Of a DNA stretch of 64,000 nt, positions 37,741 to 47,952 are shown in pieces. The notes beneath the pieces are model-generated. The model was not told where the DNA came from, searched no databases, and saw only the letters and a program-made list of their open reading frames with translations. Origin of the DNA: Halodesulfovibrio sp. (GTDB lineage Bacteria; Desulfobacterota; Desulfovibrionia; Desulfovibrionales; Desulfovibrionaceae); assembly GCF_015482765.1 (NCBI RefSeq), contig NZ_JADMLB010000071.1, positions 62,001-126,000 on the forward strand. Reading direction: 5' to 3'. Each line of letters opens with the position of its first letter. Position 1 is the stretch's first letter. Both the position numbers and the translations under genes were made by a program.

Positions 37741-38343
37741 ATGGCAGTGCCTATTGTTATTGAAACCACCGGTCGGTCTGAACGTGCCTACGATATCTAC
37801 TCCCGTTTGCTTAAAGACCGGATTATTCTTCTTGGAACTCCAATTGATGATCAGATCGCTTCTTTGATTTGTGCTCAGCTTCTGTTCCTGGAATCAGAGA
37901 ATCCTGAAAAAGAAATTTATATGTACATCAACTCTCCTGGTGGTTCTGTAACTGCCGGGATGGCAATCTATGATACCATGCAGTACATTTCCGCACCTGT
38001 TGCGACATTGTGCATGGGTCAAGCTGCAAGCATGGGTGCATTGCTGCTCGCTGCCGGTGCTGAAGGCAAACGTTATTCTTTGCCGCACAGCCGTATCATG
38101 ATTCATCAGCCACTTGGCGGAATTCAGGGGCAGGCTACGGATATTGATATCCATGCCAAAGAAATCTTGCGGTTAAAAGATTCCTTGAACGGTATTCTTG
38201 CTCATCATTCAGGAAAACCGATTGAGACTGTTGTCGAACACACAGAACGTGATTACTTCATGGGTGCGGAACAAGCTAAGGACTTCGGCATTATTGACGA
38301 GATCCTCGTATCCCGTAATGACATTCTCAAAAACGAGAAATAG
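37741..38343 (+). CDS. clpP: ATP-dependent Clp protease proteolytic subunit
   Basis: A 200-residue serine protease with the full triad Ser97 (GQAASMGA), His122 (RIMIHQP) and Asp171. Forms the double heptamer that ClpX (next gene, 11 bases away) feeds. AGGAG lies six bases before the ATG. Confidence 0.98.
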   Translation: MAVPIVIETTGRSERAYDIYSRLLKDRIILLGTPIDDQIASLICAQLLFLESENPEKEIYMYINSPGGSVTAGMAIYDTMQYISAPVATLCMGQAASMGALLLAAGAEGKRYSLPHSRIMIHQPLGGIQGQATDIDIHAKEILRLKDSLNGILAHHSGKPIETVVEHTERDYFMGAEQAKDFGIIDEILVSRNDILKNEK

Positions 38344-38354
38344 TGGAATAGCCT

Positions 38355-39605
38355 ATGGATAAAAACACTGTTGACCAAAATGAAGAGCTGAATTGTACAT
38401 TCTGCGGCAAAAGTCAGGAGCAAGTTGCTCGTTTGATCGCCGGTCCGGAAGTCTACATTTGTGACGAGTGCATCGCTCTTTGTAACGAAATCATTGCGCA
38501 GGAAGGCGCTGAGGTCTCTGAAGATGACGGTCAGCTCCTTACTCCTGAGGAAATTAAAAGCAAGCTCGATGAATATGTTATCGGTCAGCATCAGGCGAAA
38601 AAAATCTTGTCTGTAGCTGTGCATAACCATTACAAGCGTGTGTTCTACGAGCACAAGCTTGGTGATGTTGAGCTTGAAAAAAGTAACATACTTCTTGCCG
38701 GTCCATCCGGTAGCGGTAAAACTTTGCTTGCTAAAACACTTGCACGTGTTCTTAACGTTCCATTTGCTATTGCAGATGCTACAACCCTTACAGAAGCAGG
38801 GTATGTAGGTGAAGATGTTGAGAATATTCTTGTGCAGCTTTTGCAGAATGCTGATTACGATATCGAATCTGCTGCAAAAGGTATCATCTACATCGATGAG
38901 ATTGATAAAATCTCCCGTAAAGGTGACGGTCCTTCCATCACTCGTGATGTATCCGGTGAAGGTGTACAGCAGGCACTGCTTAAAATTATTGAAGGTACTG
39001 TAGCGAACATTCCTCCTAAGGGTGGTCGTAAGCATCCACAGCAAGAGTTTATCCGCATGGATACCTCTAACATCCTCTTTATCGTAGGTGGTGCGTTCAT
39101 CGGTCTTGATAAGATCATTGAAACACGCATGAGCGGTAAAGCAATGGGCTTTGGTGCAACAATCACCACCAAGGAAGATATGTCATACACTTCCTTGCTG
39201 ACGCAGGTTCAGCCGAACGACCTCGTGAAGTTCGGTCTTATTCCTGAATTTATCGGCCGTATTCCGGTAATTACTTGCGTTGAAGAGCTTGGTGAAGACG
39301 ATCTTGTTCGTATTCTTACTGAGCCTAAAAATGCTCTTGTACGTCAGTATCAAAAACTCTTTGAATTCGATAAAGTTTCATTACGTATTACCACCAATGC
39401 GCTTAAAGCTATTGCGCGTCAGGCAATTGATCGCAAGACCGGCGCAAGGGGACTACGTAACGTTATGGAATCAATGATGCTCGAGATTATGTACCACCTT
39501 CCTTCCTTGAAAGGGGTTAAGGAGTGCGTCGTAAACAGGGCGGTAGTTGAAGAAGGAAAAGAGCCAATGCTCATTTATGAGAATGAGGCTAAAACTGCTT
39601 CTTAA
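38355..39605 (+). CDS. clpX: ATP-dependent Clp protease ATP-binding subunit ClpX
   Basis: A 416-residue AAA+ unfoldase. An N-terminal zinc domain ([11 protein letters not shown] and CDECIALC), Walker A GPSGSGKT and Walker [11 protein letters not shown] are intact, with a C-terminal AAA lid. Selects substrates and drives them into ClpP. Probably co-transcribed with clpP. Confidence 0.98.
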   Translation: MDKNTVDQNEELNCTFCGKSQEQVARLIAGPEVYICDECIALCNEIIAQEGAEVSEDDGQLLTPEEIKSKLDEYVIGQHQAKKILSVAVHNHYKRVFYEHKLGDVELEKSNILLAGPSGSGKTLLAKTLARVLNVPFAIADATTLTEAGYVGEDVENILVQLLQNADYDIESAAKGIIYIDEIDKISRKGDGPSITRDVSGEGVQQALLKIIEGTVANIPPKGGRKHPQQEFIRMDTSNILFIVGGAFIGLDKIIETRMSGKAMGFGATITTKEDMSYTSLLTQVQPNDLVKFGLIPEFIGRIPVITCVEELGEDDLVRILTEPKNALVRQYQKLFEFDKVSLRITTNALKAIARQAIDRKTGARGLRNVMESMMLEIMYHLPSLKGVKECVVNRAVVEEGKEPMLIYENEAKTAS

Positions 39606-39616
39606 TCAGATGGTTA

Positions 39617-39652
39617 TCAAAATGCATCACATGTATTTGTGATGCATTTTGA
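39617..39652. repeat. 15-bp perfect inverted repeat between clpX and lon
   Basis: TCAAAATGCATCACA (39617-39631), a six-base loop, then its exact reverse complement (39638-39652). There is no T run after it on either strand, so it is not a classic terminator; it may act as a Rho-aided terminator, an mRNA-stabilising hairpin or a protein-binding site. Confidence 0.7.
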
Positions 39653-39759
39653 GTATATTCAGCTGAAGCAATTGACAATACGGCACCGAGACTTAACTAT
39701 CTCGTTGTGCCTCTTGTCTTCCTTGCGGAAGAGTGCATGGCACGAAACGAGGAGGATAT

Positions 39760-42234
39760 ATGACTGAGATTGGATCAAGCGACGAAAAGCGACTTGCTAC
39801 CATTCAACTCCCACTGATGTCCCTGCGGGAAGTGGTAATGTTCCCGCGTTCGATTATTCCTTTGTTTGTAGGTCGTGAGGCCTCCATCAAAGCTATCGAG
39901 CATGCAATTGCTGATAGCAGTAAAGAAATCTTTCTTGTTGCCCAGCGTGAACCGGAAATGGAAGTGCCGGAAGCAGAAGACCTCTTTGAAGTAGGTACTG
40001 TTTCTAAAGTGCTCCAAATGCTCAGGCTTCCGGATGGTACCATCAAAGTTTTATTTGAAGGTTTGTACCGTGCCCGTTGGACGTCTGCCGGTGTTGAAAA
40101 ACTGGAGACAGAAGAAGAAGGCGAAGAAGAAGTTTCTTTCGCTCTCGCCAATGTAATTCCTGTTGATGAAAATGATATCGAGGGCACAGAAGCGGAAGCG
40201 CTTGCCCGTGCCTGTCATGAATCACTGGAAGAATACGCAAAAATTAATAAAAAACTTGCTCAGGAAACCCTGCTTGCTATCAACGCTGTAAGTTCTGTCG
40301 GTAAATTGGCTGATGCCATTATGCCGCACCTTAAAGTTGATTACCGTATGAAGCAGGAAGTTCTTGAGCTTACAGATCCTGTTCAGCGACTTGAGAAAGT
40401 GTATGAACTCCTTCAGGGTGAAATTGCGATTACATCTATGGAAAAGCGCATTAAAAATCGCGTAAAGCATCAGATGGAACGTAACCAGAAAGAGTACTAT
40501 CTCAACGAGCAGATCAAGGCGATCAACAAAGAAATGGGTCGTGATGATGACCCTCAAGAAGAGCTTAATGAGCTTGAAGCGACACTTCGCGCGAAAGATA
40601 TGCCAGACGAAGCCCGCGACCGCGGTCTGCGTGAGCTTAAAAAATTGCGCGGAATGCCGGCATCTTCAGCAGAGTACACAGTTGTACGTAACTACATCGA
40701 TTGGATTGTAGATCTGCCATGGAATAAGCTTAAAGATACGCCTATTGATATTGAAGAAGCGCGCACTATTTTGGATCAAGATCATTTCGGTCTTGAAAAA
40801 CCGAAAGAGCGTATTCTTGAATTTCTTGCAGTGCAAAAGCTGGCTACAAAGCTTAAGGGACCTATCCTTTGTCTTGTCGGCCCTCCGGGGGTTGGTAAAA
40901 CTTCACTTGCACGTTCTATTGCTCGCGCAACAAATCGTGAATTTGTTCGTCTCTCTTTGGGTGGCGTGCGTGATGAAGCAGAAGTTCGCGGCCATAGACG
41001 TACCTATGTGGGAGCTCTTCCGGGCAAAATCATTCAGTCTTTGAAGCGTGTAGACTTTAACAACCCGCTTTTCTGCCTTGATGAAATTGATAAGATGAGC
41101 ACAGACTTTAGAGGTGACCCTTCCGCAGCATTGCTTGAAGTGCTTGATCCGGAACAGAACGGCACCTTTAATGATCATTATCTTGATCTTGATTATGATC
41201 TTTCTCAGGTGTTCTTTATCACTACAGCCAACAGCTTGCAGTCCATTCCATTACCTCTTCAGGACAGAATGGAAATTATTCAGCTGCCTGGCTACCTCGA
41301 GACAGAAAAGAAACGTATTGCACGTGACTTCCTGTTGCCGAAACAGATTGATCAGCACGGTATCAAGAGCGATAACCTGCGTATGTCCGATAACGTGATT
41401 ATGGATATTATCCGTTACTACACACGTGAAGCCGGTGTACGTAGTCTTGAGCGTGAGATTGCATCCATTTGTCGTAAAGCGGCAATGCGTGTGGTTGAAG
41501 CTGATGATATGGAAAAACTTGTTTCCATTACAACGCAGAATCTTCCTAACATGCTCGGTGTTAAAAAATACCGGTATGGCGAAAGAGAAGATGAGGCTCA
41601 GATTGGTGTAACAACCGGTCTTGCATGGACAGAGCTTGGCGGTGAATTGCTGCTTGTAGAAACAGCAATCATGCCGGGTACCGGTAAAGTATCTACAACA
41701 GGTAAGCTGGGTGAAGTTATGACGGAGTCTGCACAGGCAGCACTGTCATACATTCGTTCCCGTTCCGGCCTGTTTGGTCTTAAACCGGACTTCCATAAAA
41801 CGATTGATATTCACGTTCACGTGCCTGAAGGAGCAACTCCTAAAGACGGCCCGTCTGCCGGTATTACACTGTGCACCTCTATGGTTTCTGCACTGCTTGG
41901 CATTCCGGTTCGTAATGATATCGCAATGACTGGTGAGATTACTCTTCGCGGACGAGTTCTTCCAATCGGCGGATTACGTGAAAAGCTTTTGGCTGCCCGC
42001 CGTGGTCTCATCACAACAGTGCTGATTCCAAAAGATAACGAAAAAGACTTGAAAGACATCCCTGCTGATGTTCTCAGAGGAATGACAATTGTTCCTGTTG
42101 AGAATGTTGATGAAGTGCTTCCATACGCTCTTACAGGTGAATCTGCGGAGATTTACCAGGGAAAGTGTCAGACTAGAGAGTTGTTAGACTCTCTAAAGAT
42201 TTGTGAACCTGAAACAGCACAGGTTACACATTAG
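39760..42234 (+). CDS. lon: ATP-dependent protease Lon
   Basis: About 824 residues: N-terminal substrate-binding LAN domain, AAA+ module (GPPGVGKTS Walker A, FCLDEIDK Walker B) and C-terminal protease with the Ser699-Lys742 dyad (KDGPSAG and LREKLLAA). The start is set at ATG 39760, five bases after GAGGAGG, rather than the upstream frame start at 39733. Degrades misfolded and regulatory proteins. Terminator directly downstream. Confidence 0.97.
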   Translation: MTEIGSSDEKRLATIQLPLMSLREVVMFPRSIIPLFVGREASIKAIEHAIADSSKEIFLVAQREPEMEVPEAEDLFEVGTVSKVLQMLRLPDGTIKVLFEGLYRARWTSAGVEKLETEEEGEEEVSFALANVIPVDENDIEGTEAEALARACHESLEEYAKINKKLAQETLLAINAVSSVGKLADAIMPHLKVDYRMKQEVLELTDPVQRLEKVYELLQGEIAITSMEKRIKNRVKHQMERNQKEYYLNEQIKAINKEMGRDDDPQEELNELEATLRAKDMPDEARDRGLRELKKLRGMPASSAEYTVVRNYIDWIVDLPWNKLKDTPIDIEEARTILDQDHFGLEKPKERILEFLAVQKLATKLKGPILCLVGPPGVGKTSLARSIARATNREFVRLSLGGVRDEAEVRGHRRTYVGALPGKIIQSLKRVDFNNPLFCLDEIDKMSTDFRGDPSAALLEVLDPEQNGTFNDHYLDLDYDLSQVFFITTANSLQSIPLPLQDRMEIIQLPGYLETEKKRIARDFLLPKQIDQHGIKSDNLRMSDNVIMDIIRYYTREAGVRSLEREIASICRKAAMRVVEADDMEKLVSITTQNLPNMLGVKKYRYGEREDEAQIGVTTGLAWTELGGELLLVETAIMPGTGKVSTTGKLGEVMTESAQAALSYIRSRSGLFGLKPDFHKTIDIHVHVPEGATPKDGPSAGITLCTSMVSALLGIPVRNDIAMTGEITLRGRVLPIGGLREKLLAARRGLITTVLIPKDNEKDLKDIPADVLRGMTIVPVENVDEVLPYALTGESAEIYQGKCQTRELLDSLKICEPETAQVTH

Positions 42235-42260
42235 ACTTTGTCTTTAGATAAAAGAATAAA

Positions 42261-42291
42261 AGACCGTCCATTGGGCGGTCTTTTTTTTTGC
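42261..42291 (+). terminator. Terminator after lon
   Basis: AGACCGTCC pairs with GGGCGGTCT (one G-T pair) around a three-base loop, followed by T9. About 26 bases after the lon stop. Confidence 0.92.
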
Positions 42292-42404
42292 GGCTGATAT
42301 GCGTGATTATCTATTTAAGTTTTCCTGTCCAACGCCGATAGTGATTGTAACTCGGCAAAAAATGAACGCACCTGAACTGGTACGAACTGATATGGAGGAC
42401 TGGC

Positions 42405-43223
42405 ATGTCTAATGCTTTTCGTGGCGTAGGTATTGCGCTCTTGGTTATTATGGTTGGCGTCCCGAAAGTATGGGCAGATGAACAGCCGCAGCAGAAACTC
42501 TACGGTGCTGTAGAAAGCATGGTTCCAGAGTCGGCTGATGCTACGTATCAGGAAGATACTTCTCTGACCTCTGTTACAACAGTAGTAAACTACGATAATG
42601 GTGTTATGTTACCGGACGGAACAGGTGGAATGCTTTGGCGTCAGGGAAGCATGCAGCCTGATGTGCCTGCTGTGGATAACGCCCGTGAGGTTAAACTCAA
42701 GGTTCGTGAACTGGCAGATCAATTGTTGACCGATTTGGACTGGGAAGCATTCAAGAGTGCCAGCATACTTCCGGTGACTTTTGTAGAGCAGGATAATTTT
42801 GAACGCAGCTCTGCTTTTGGACGATACATTGCAGAAGCACTTATTTACGAATTCAACCAGCGTAATGTGCCTGTAAAAGAGTATCGCATCGGTAATGAAA
42901 TTAAAGGACGCAGGGGCGAAGGAGAGTTTATGCTGACTCGTAACCATCGCACCTATGTTAAAAACAGACGCTCGTTGGCAGTTGTCGGAACATATTATCA
43001 GGTAAAGGGCAGTGTGTTTGTGAACGCACGTATGGTCAGAGTTTCTGATAATTCTGTGCTTAGAACTGCGCAGCTTGTTTTTCAGCAGACTGATGTTGTG
43101 CGTAGAATGCTCGCAGATACGGGGCCTAAGTTAAGTTCAGGTTTTGTTTCAATGCGTGACTTTGAAACTATGACTCGAGCGAATGATTTGACCGCCATCG
43201 ACCTTGGCGAAGACCTGCACTAG
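42405..43223 (+). CDS. FlgO-family secreted protein
   Basis: A 272-residue protein with a signal peptide ending near VPKVWADE. The C-terminal 140 residues have the FlgO domain pattern (SLAVVGTYYQVKGSVFVNAR and RVSDNSVLRTAQLVF). FlgO proteins are outer-membrane or periplasmic factors of the flagellar H/T ring in vibrios, but FlgO-like proteins outside flagellar loci, as here, have no assigned role. First of a three-gene set with close spacing (8 and 11 bases). Confidence 0.65.
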   Translation: MSNAFRGVGIALLVIMVGVPKVWADEQPQQKLYGAVESMVPESADATYQEDTSLTSVTTVVNYDNGVMLPDGTGGMLWRQGSMQPDVPAVDNAREVKLKVRELADQLLTDLDWEAFKSASILPVTFVEQDNFERSSAFGRYIAEALIYEFNQRNVPVKEYRIGNEIKGRRGEGEFMLTRNHRTYVKNRRSLAVVGTYYQVKGSVFVNARMVRVSDNSVLRTAQLVFQQTDVVRRMLADTGPKLSSGFVSMRDFETMTRANDLTAIDLGEDLH

Positions 43224-43231
43224 GAGCTGAC

Positions 43232-43525
43232 ATGAAACGTGTATTGATACTCATGATGATGCTTGCTCTTACGGGCTGTGCTTTAAAGAAGAAAGAGCCT
43301 GTCACGGTGCAGCGTCCTGTAGAATATAAGGTTGTTGCTTCACCATACAGCAGCAATTCAATGCAAAATTTATATATTGGCAGACAATATGTTGCCCAGC
43401 AGAGATACGAGCTGGCTCGGGAGCATTTTCTCTTGGGCTTGGCATCTGCTGAGCATGAAAATATGCGTGAACAGCTTGTTTCAGAAATAACAGCTGTAAA
43501 CCGCTTAATTGAAACACTTCGGTAG
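43232..43525 (+). CDS. Small lipoprotein between two FlgO-like genes
   Basis: 97 residues with a lipoprotein signal (LILMMMLALTGC; lipobox LTGC). The mature protein has one or two TPR-like helices (IGRQYVAQQRYELAREHFLLGL). It is probably anchored to the outer membrane. Function unknown; the flanking FlgO-like proteins suggest a joint envelope complex. Confidence 0.7.
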   Translation: MKRVLILMMMLALTGCALKKKEPVTVQRPVEYKVVASPYSSNSMQNLYIGRQYVAQQRYELAREHFLLGLASAEHENMREQLVSEITAVNRLIETLR

Positions 43526-43536
43526 AGGAGGCTAAC

Positions 43537-44181
43537 ATGATTCGTTGTATTCTTACCGCACTGGTGATGTTCGTGTGCTTGCTGCTTCCATTTGCTGCCT
43601 CCGCCGGAACATATGAAGATTTTATTGCTGCAAAGCAAAAAGAAGCGCAGCAGCCAGCTGCCCCAGTTGTTCATAAAACAATCCCTGTTGTTGCAGATAT
43701 AATTTCTGAACAGCTGGATGCACAGCTTCGTCAGCGTCTTGATTTGGATGAAGGAGACGTAGAAGGGTACGGAGTGATAGTAACAACTCCTGTAGCACTT
43801 GAAGACTTGGAAGAAACCAGCTCCTTAGCTCGTCAGATGAGTGAAGAAGTCTCACGCTGGTTGGTAAATTCCGGCTATAAAGTTCAGGAAATCCGTAAAG
43901 GGCGCTCCGTTCTTTTTGAACCTCGTGGTGGAGAGTTTTTGTTAAGCCGTCGTACACATGTTCTTGCAAATGAAAATGTACAGGCAACCATTATTGTTGC
44001 AGGCACTTATACACAAACTTTGAATAGAGTCCGTTTTAACATGCGTTTTATTCATGCTCCTACAAATGAAGTTTTGGCAATGGCGACACAAACATTGCCA
44101 CTGAATGCAGAAATGCGTTTGTTGACTGTAGGGAGTAACGAGCCTAGAGGCGTTATTCCAAGTGTCGGCACAAGCTTCTAA
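43537..44181 (+). CDS. Second FlgO-family secreted protein
   Basis: A 214-residue protein with a signal peptide (VMFVCLLLPFAASAG). The FlgO-type core is seen in GRSVLFEPRGGEFLLSRRTH and IIVAGTYTQTLNRVRFNMRF. It is a distant paralogue of the first gene of the trio. The pair may form a ring or hetero-oligomer in the outer membrane; this is inference. Confidence 0.65.
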   Translation: MIRCILTALVMFVCLLLPFAASAGTYEDFIAAKQKEAQQPAAPVVHKTIPVVADIISEQLDAQLRQRLDLDEGDVEGYGVIVTTPVALEDLEETSSLARQMSEEVSRWLVNSGYKVQEIRKGRSVLFEPRGGEFLLSRRTHVLANENVQATIIVAGTYTQTLNRVRFNMRFIHAPTNEVLAMATQTLPLNAEMRLLTVGSNEPRGVIPSVGTSF

Positions 44182-44194
44182 TAGAGCGTAATAA

Positions 44195-44236
44195 AAAAGC
44201 CCCCTGTTCGTAAGAATAGGGGGCTTTCTTTTTTAC
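44195..44236. terminator. Terminator after the FlgO-like trio
   Basis: AGCCCCCTGTTC pairs with GAATAGGGGGCT around GTAA, flanked by six As on the left and a TTTCTTTTTT tract on the right. Mainly serves the plus-strand trio but the A tract makes it usable from the other side. Confidence 0.9.
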
Positions 44237-44409
44237 ACCATGTTACTTTTTTCTCGATGCTTGAGAGCAACTAACATTTCGTAACAAACCCTTAACTAAA
44301 CCTTTTTCAAAAACTCTTTAGTAGGAGCAATATCCTAACAAGAATAACAGATAGCGCTCATTGAGCCATGAATGGCTTATTTATGAAAAGCTCGTTTCGA
44401 ATGTTGCCA

Positions 44410-44465
44410 GTCGAGAGAGCTTCTCTCGCGGGGTGGAGGGGCAGAGCCCCCCTCGCCGAAGGCAT
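44410..44465. repeat. GC-rich REP-like hairpin downstream of znuB
   Basis: GAGAGAGCTTCTCTC is followed by a strong GAGGGGCagagCCCCCCTC hairpin. This GC-rich block stands out from AT-rich surroundings and resembles the GGGGCTCTGCCCC repeats scattered in intergenic regions of many Desulfovibrionaceae. It lies just after the znuB stop on the minus strand, so it may help end that transcript. Confidence 0.5.
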
Positions 44466-44475
44466 CTCATTGAAG

Positions 44476-45276
44476 CTATTTGCGAAGCTGTTCAAATCCA
44501 ACCATGAGGAAGAAGGTGACGGAAGCAACAGCAATGATACTTGCACCAGAGGTGAGGTTAAACCAGTAGGCAAGGCCGAGGCCGATAATACAAAAGAACA
44601 TACTCCAGAAGATAGCAGCAGCCATCATGCCTGCAAGGTTCCGTGCTCTTCGTTCTGCAATAAACGGCGGGATTGTGAGTAGCGCGATAACAAGAATCAG
44701 CCCGACAACGCGAATGATCATAACAATAGAAAGAGCAGCCATACACACGAGCAGTGTGTGGAGTAATGATGCTGGAAGCCCACGGGATTTAGCATACTCT
44801 GCATCAAATGAAATACTAAGTAGCCCTGGATAGGCAACAATAGTCGCTCCGAGAATAAAAATATCCAACCCGAACATAAGCCAGAGGTCGTAGGAAGAAA
44901 CAGTGAGGATTGAGCCGAAAAGAAAGCTCATAAGATCCACGTTGTATCCTGGGGTCAGGTCAATCAGGATAATCCCGAAAGCCATACCTGCCGCCCAAAG
45001 AACGCCGATAACGGTATCTGCTTTTTCTTTATATTTTCTGGCGATTGTAGACATTAAGACGGAAGAGCCGAGGGTAAAACCCAACGTACATGGCAGTACT
45101 GGCAATCCACAATAGAATGCAAGACCGACGCCGCCATATGCCGCGTGAGCGACACCTCCGGCTAAGAAAACAAGTCGGTTAAGAACAACCAGTGTGCCGA
45201 CGATACCGCATGCGATAGACGCGAGCAGAGAAGCTGCAAGGGCATTTTGCATGAAGGGGAGAGTGAGTATGTCCAT
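44476..45276 (-). CDS. znuB: Zinc ABC transporter, permease
   Basis: 266 residues with eight or nine hydrophobic helices and the ABC-3 family motif GGVAHAAYGGVGLAFYCGLP. Last gene of the metal-uptake operon, five bases after znuC. Zinc is favoured over manganese by the His-rich binding protein. Confidence 0.88.
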   Translation of the reverse strand: MDILTLPFMQNALAASLLASIACGIVGTLVVLNRLVFLAGGVAHAAYGGVGLAFYCGLPVLPCTLGFTLGSSVLMSTIARKYKEKADTVIGVLWAAGMAFGIILIDLTPGYNVDLMSFLFGSILTVSSYDLWLMFGLDIFILGATIVAYPGLLSISFDAEYAKSRGLPASLLHTLLVCMAALSIVMIIRVVGLILVIALLTIPPFIAERRARNLAGMMAAAIFWSMFFCIIGLGLAYWFNLTSGASIIAVASVTFFLMVGFEQLRK

Positions 45277-45281
45277 TCTGC

Positions 45282-46103
45282 TTAATCCTCAGTATCCGGA
45301 ATGGTAACTGGTTCGGTAAAAGGCTTGAAAGAAAGTATCTGCGGAACATTATGCATAAACGCTCCCATCGGGCATGTGCTGTCATGTGTGCCGTACAGAT
45401 GTGCAAGAAAGTCTGGAGTAAAGTCGTTTCCTTCATGGTACGACAAGCTTTTATTTACAACAGCTATGCCGGTAAACGGAGATGCGGCAATCGATATGTC
45501 GTGGCTTACGACAATCGTGGTAATGTCATCAGGCAACTCTGCAAGGAATTCGTAAAAGCAGAATTTACCACTCGGATCAAAGTTCGCAGTCGGTTCATCA
45601 AGCAGCAACAATTTTGGATCAGCCATTAACGCGCGTGCAACAATAACTCGTTGACGCTGCCCGCCAGAGAGATTGCAAAGCTTTTCCTTTTCTCTTCCTG
45701 CAAGACCTACCTTTTGCAAGGCATCAGCTGCCTTTTCTTCATTCCGTTTTCTTGTGTTTCGTGAGAACGGAAAGAGCAGTGGACTCGTGATTGCACCCAT
45801 CATGACAACATCAAGCAGGTTTGCCGGGAAAAGATCTTTTGTTGTAGCGTATTGCGGAACATACCCTATATAACGGACGCTTTCCGATGGTTTTCTGCCA
45901 AATACATTGATATTGCCTGCTTGCGGGGTGAGTAACCCCAGTATGCATTTCAATAATGTTGTCTTCCCACCACCGTTAGGTCCTAAAATTGCGATGTACG
46001 CACCTTGCTTCACTGTAAAGTTGAGATTGTCCAACACAGTGATTCCAGAAGAAGCCGGGTAGGCATAGGTAAGGCCTGAGATATCGATAACTGGCTGATT
46101 CAT
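45282..46103 (-). CDS. znuC: Zinc ABC transporter, ATP-binding protein
   Basis: 273 residues with Walker A GPNGGGKTT, signature LSGGQRQRV and Walker B LLLLDEPTANFD. The C-terminal 40 residues contain several Cys and His residues. It powers import with ZnuB and lies two bases after znuA. Confidence 0.9.
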   Translation of the reverse strand: MNQPVIDISGLTYAYPASSGITVLDNLNFTVKQGAYIAILGPNGGGKTTLLKCILGLLTPQAGNINVFGRKPSESVRYIGYVPQYATTKDLFPANLLDVVMMGAITSPLLFPFSRNTRKRNEEKAADALQKVGLAGREKEKLCNLSGGQRQRVIVARALMADPKLLLLDEPTANFDPSGKFCFYEFLAELPDDITTIVVSHDISIAASPFTGIAVVNKSLSYHEGNDFTPDFLAHLYGTHDSTCPMGAFMHNVPQILSFKPFTEPVTIPDTED

Positions 46104-46105
46104 GG

Positions 46106-47233
46106 TTATTCAGAGAGGATAAAGGATGCAGCGAGTTTTTTAGAAACTTCGCGGAGATTTTCTACCCAGTTTTCTGCCAGAGGATCCGCAACAACTACAG
46201 AACCGTTAATGGAGTTTGCAATGGTCTTTGCGCTTGATTGTGCAAACTGAGGCTGCACAAAGATGGTACGCAGGTTGCGTTTCTTGGCGATTGTTGCAAT
46301 TTGTTCCATGACTTTCGGGGTTGGAGCTTTGCCTTCAAATTCGATTGGAATCTGAATGAGGTTGTACGTCATTGCGTAGTACCCCCATGAAGGATGGAAG
46401 GTCATAAAAGCACGCTTTTCCGGTGGAATAGGAGCAAATATTGCGTTGATTTCTTTATCAAGTTCATCAAGCTGCTTAATAAAGTTACGTGTATTAATTC
46501 GGAACTGTTTCGCATGTTCGGGAGCCACTTTATTTAACGCAAGGCGAGTAGGCTTTGTCATGGCCTTTACCCAGCGTGGTGAAAGCCACACATGCGGGTC
46601 AAGCATTCCTGCGTGACTGTGGCCATGGCTGTGGCCGTGATTGTGGGTAGCATGCTCGTCACCGTGGTTATGTGTGTCATGCTCGTGCTTGTGTTCATGC
46701 ATAGCATGGTCGTGATGGTCCTTATCAGCATGCGTATCATGGTCATCGTGCCCATCGTGTTCTTTTGCGGGGTGCTTTTCGTGACCTTCAGTGTGCTCTT
46801 CGTGTCCGGCTTCGTCACCGCGGTAGTCATGAAGTAAGGTTCCACGAGGATTAGCATCAACTTCCATGGCACTGGCGGCCATAGGGAGCTTACGAAGTGA
46901 CTTATCGATATGGACAACTCTTAAGTCTGGATTTGTGGCTTTGATACGTGGAAGCCATGTGCGTTCGAAAGGAACCCCAATAGCAAGGTACGCATCAGCT
47001 TTTGCGAGCATGGCCATTTGGCGTGGACGAGGTTCATATGTGGCCGGACTGGCTCCGGGCATAACCATGACCTCAACATCCACTGAATCACCCGCAATTT
47101 GTTCCACAAAATATTTTTGTGGAACAATACTTACAAAGACTACGGGTTTTTTAGCCAGAGCGATTGTTGAAAAAGACATGATTAGCAACAATGCGAAAAG
47201 CAGAAGTGCCAGTGCTTTTTTAGGTAAGTGCAT
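46106..47233 (-). CDS. znuA: Zinc ABC transporter, periplasmic binding protein
   Basis: 375 residues with a cleavable signal peptide. A long His/Asp/Glu-rich loop (about residues 130-205, with repeated HDHxH-type units) lies between the two lobes, as in ZnuA proteins, and helps gather zinc. The conserved ligand regions MPGASPATYEPRP and FHPSWGYYA are present. First gene of the operon. A promoter with a perfect TATAAT lies about 60 bases upstream. No zur/fur gene is adjacent. Confidence 0.92.
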   Translation of the reverse strand: MHLPKKALALLLFALLLIMSFSTIALAKKPVVFVSIVPQKYFVEQIAGDSVDVEVMVMPGASPATYEPRPRQMAMLAKADAYLAIGVPFERTWLPRIKATNPDLRVVHIDKSLRKLPMAASAMEVDANPRGTLLHDYRGDEAGHEEHTEGHEKHPAKEHDGHDDHDTHADKDHHDHAMHEHKHEHDTHNHGDEHATHNHGHSHGHSHAGMLDPHVWLSPRWVKAMTKPTRLALNKVAPEHAKQFRINTRNFIKQLDELDKEINAIFAPIPPEKRAFMTFHPSWGYYAMTYNLIQIPIEFEGKAPTPKVMEQIATIAKKRNLRTIFVQPQFAQSSAKTIANSINGSVVVADPLAENWVENLREVSKKLAASFILSE

Positions 47234-47291
47234 AGGACTCTCTTTGTTCTGTAAGAAATTTTGAAAAGCTTGCGGGTACAGCCTGTTAGCA

Positions 47292-47321
47292 ATTATAGCG
47301 TATTTTTTAATTCTAAGGCAA
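47292..47321 (-). promoter_or_regulatory. znuACB promoter with possible metal-regulator site
   Basis: On the minus strand TTGCCT (47321-47316), an 18-base spacer and a perfect TATAAT (47297-47292). The same stretch has an imperfect inverted repeat, TTAGAATTA and TAATTGCTAA, straddling the promoter, as expected for a Zur/Fur-type repressor. Binding by such a repressor is inference. Confidence 0.5.
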
Positions 47322-47790
47322 TGCGGTCAAGTAATCTATCACCTTACGATAATAGAAAAAAGAAGATCTTGGATCTACTTTTTTTATGGAACACTGTTTT
47401 TCTTTTTATAAAACGACAGAGGTTCCTGATGGTAGGGACTTGTTTGCAATTGCGCATATCACAGCTGAATACGGAGCAATAACATATGCTCCTTATTGTT
47501 AAATGATGCTATCGTTAGTTCTGGTTGATAATAGTATTCACTCTTGTTTTGTCAATACAAAATCAGCAAAGCATTCCCTCTTGGCTTGCCATATGAAATG
47601 CAGTAATAAAAATGGATTGTTTTTGAAACATTCCTTGGGAAATTACGATAGTAAAGTAGAGCCTGTAAAATAAAACAGTTGTTTTTTGGTAAGCCTTTTA
47701 TTTCTGTCATAGGATATGTTGCGTAATTGGTGTTGAGCAAAGACAGCTTCGGGCAAGGTGTAGTTTGGGTAAAGAGATTGAAAAGCGTAT

Positions 47791-47819
47791 TTGTTACGTT
47801 AAATCTTTTTATTCATAAT
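47791..47819 (+). promoter_or_regulatory. Candidate ispG promoter
   Basis: TTGTTA (47791-47796), 17-base spacer, CATAAT (47814-47819). Predicted leader of about 125 bases before ispG. Confidence 0.45.
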
Positions 47820-47952
47820 GCAGCGGATGATAGCTGTCGGTTGTAAGACATCGATACGTAACAGTTCTTAAAAGCGCTGGTAGGAATATGCATAGGCATG
47901 ACAACGTAGTTGTTTTTGAGCAGCTCTGCATAGTAAGGAGTAAAAGGAAGCT

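Larger units (their letters stand above)
47234..47952. other. Divergent region between znuA and ispG
   Basis: A 719-base AT-rich region without a convincing gene; the 62-codon minus-strand frame at 47552-47740 has no ribosome-binding site. It holds the znuA promoter (47292-47321) and a candidate ispG promoter (47791-47819). Confidence 0.5.
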
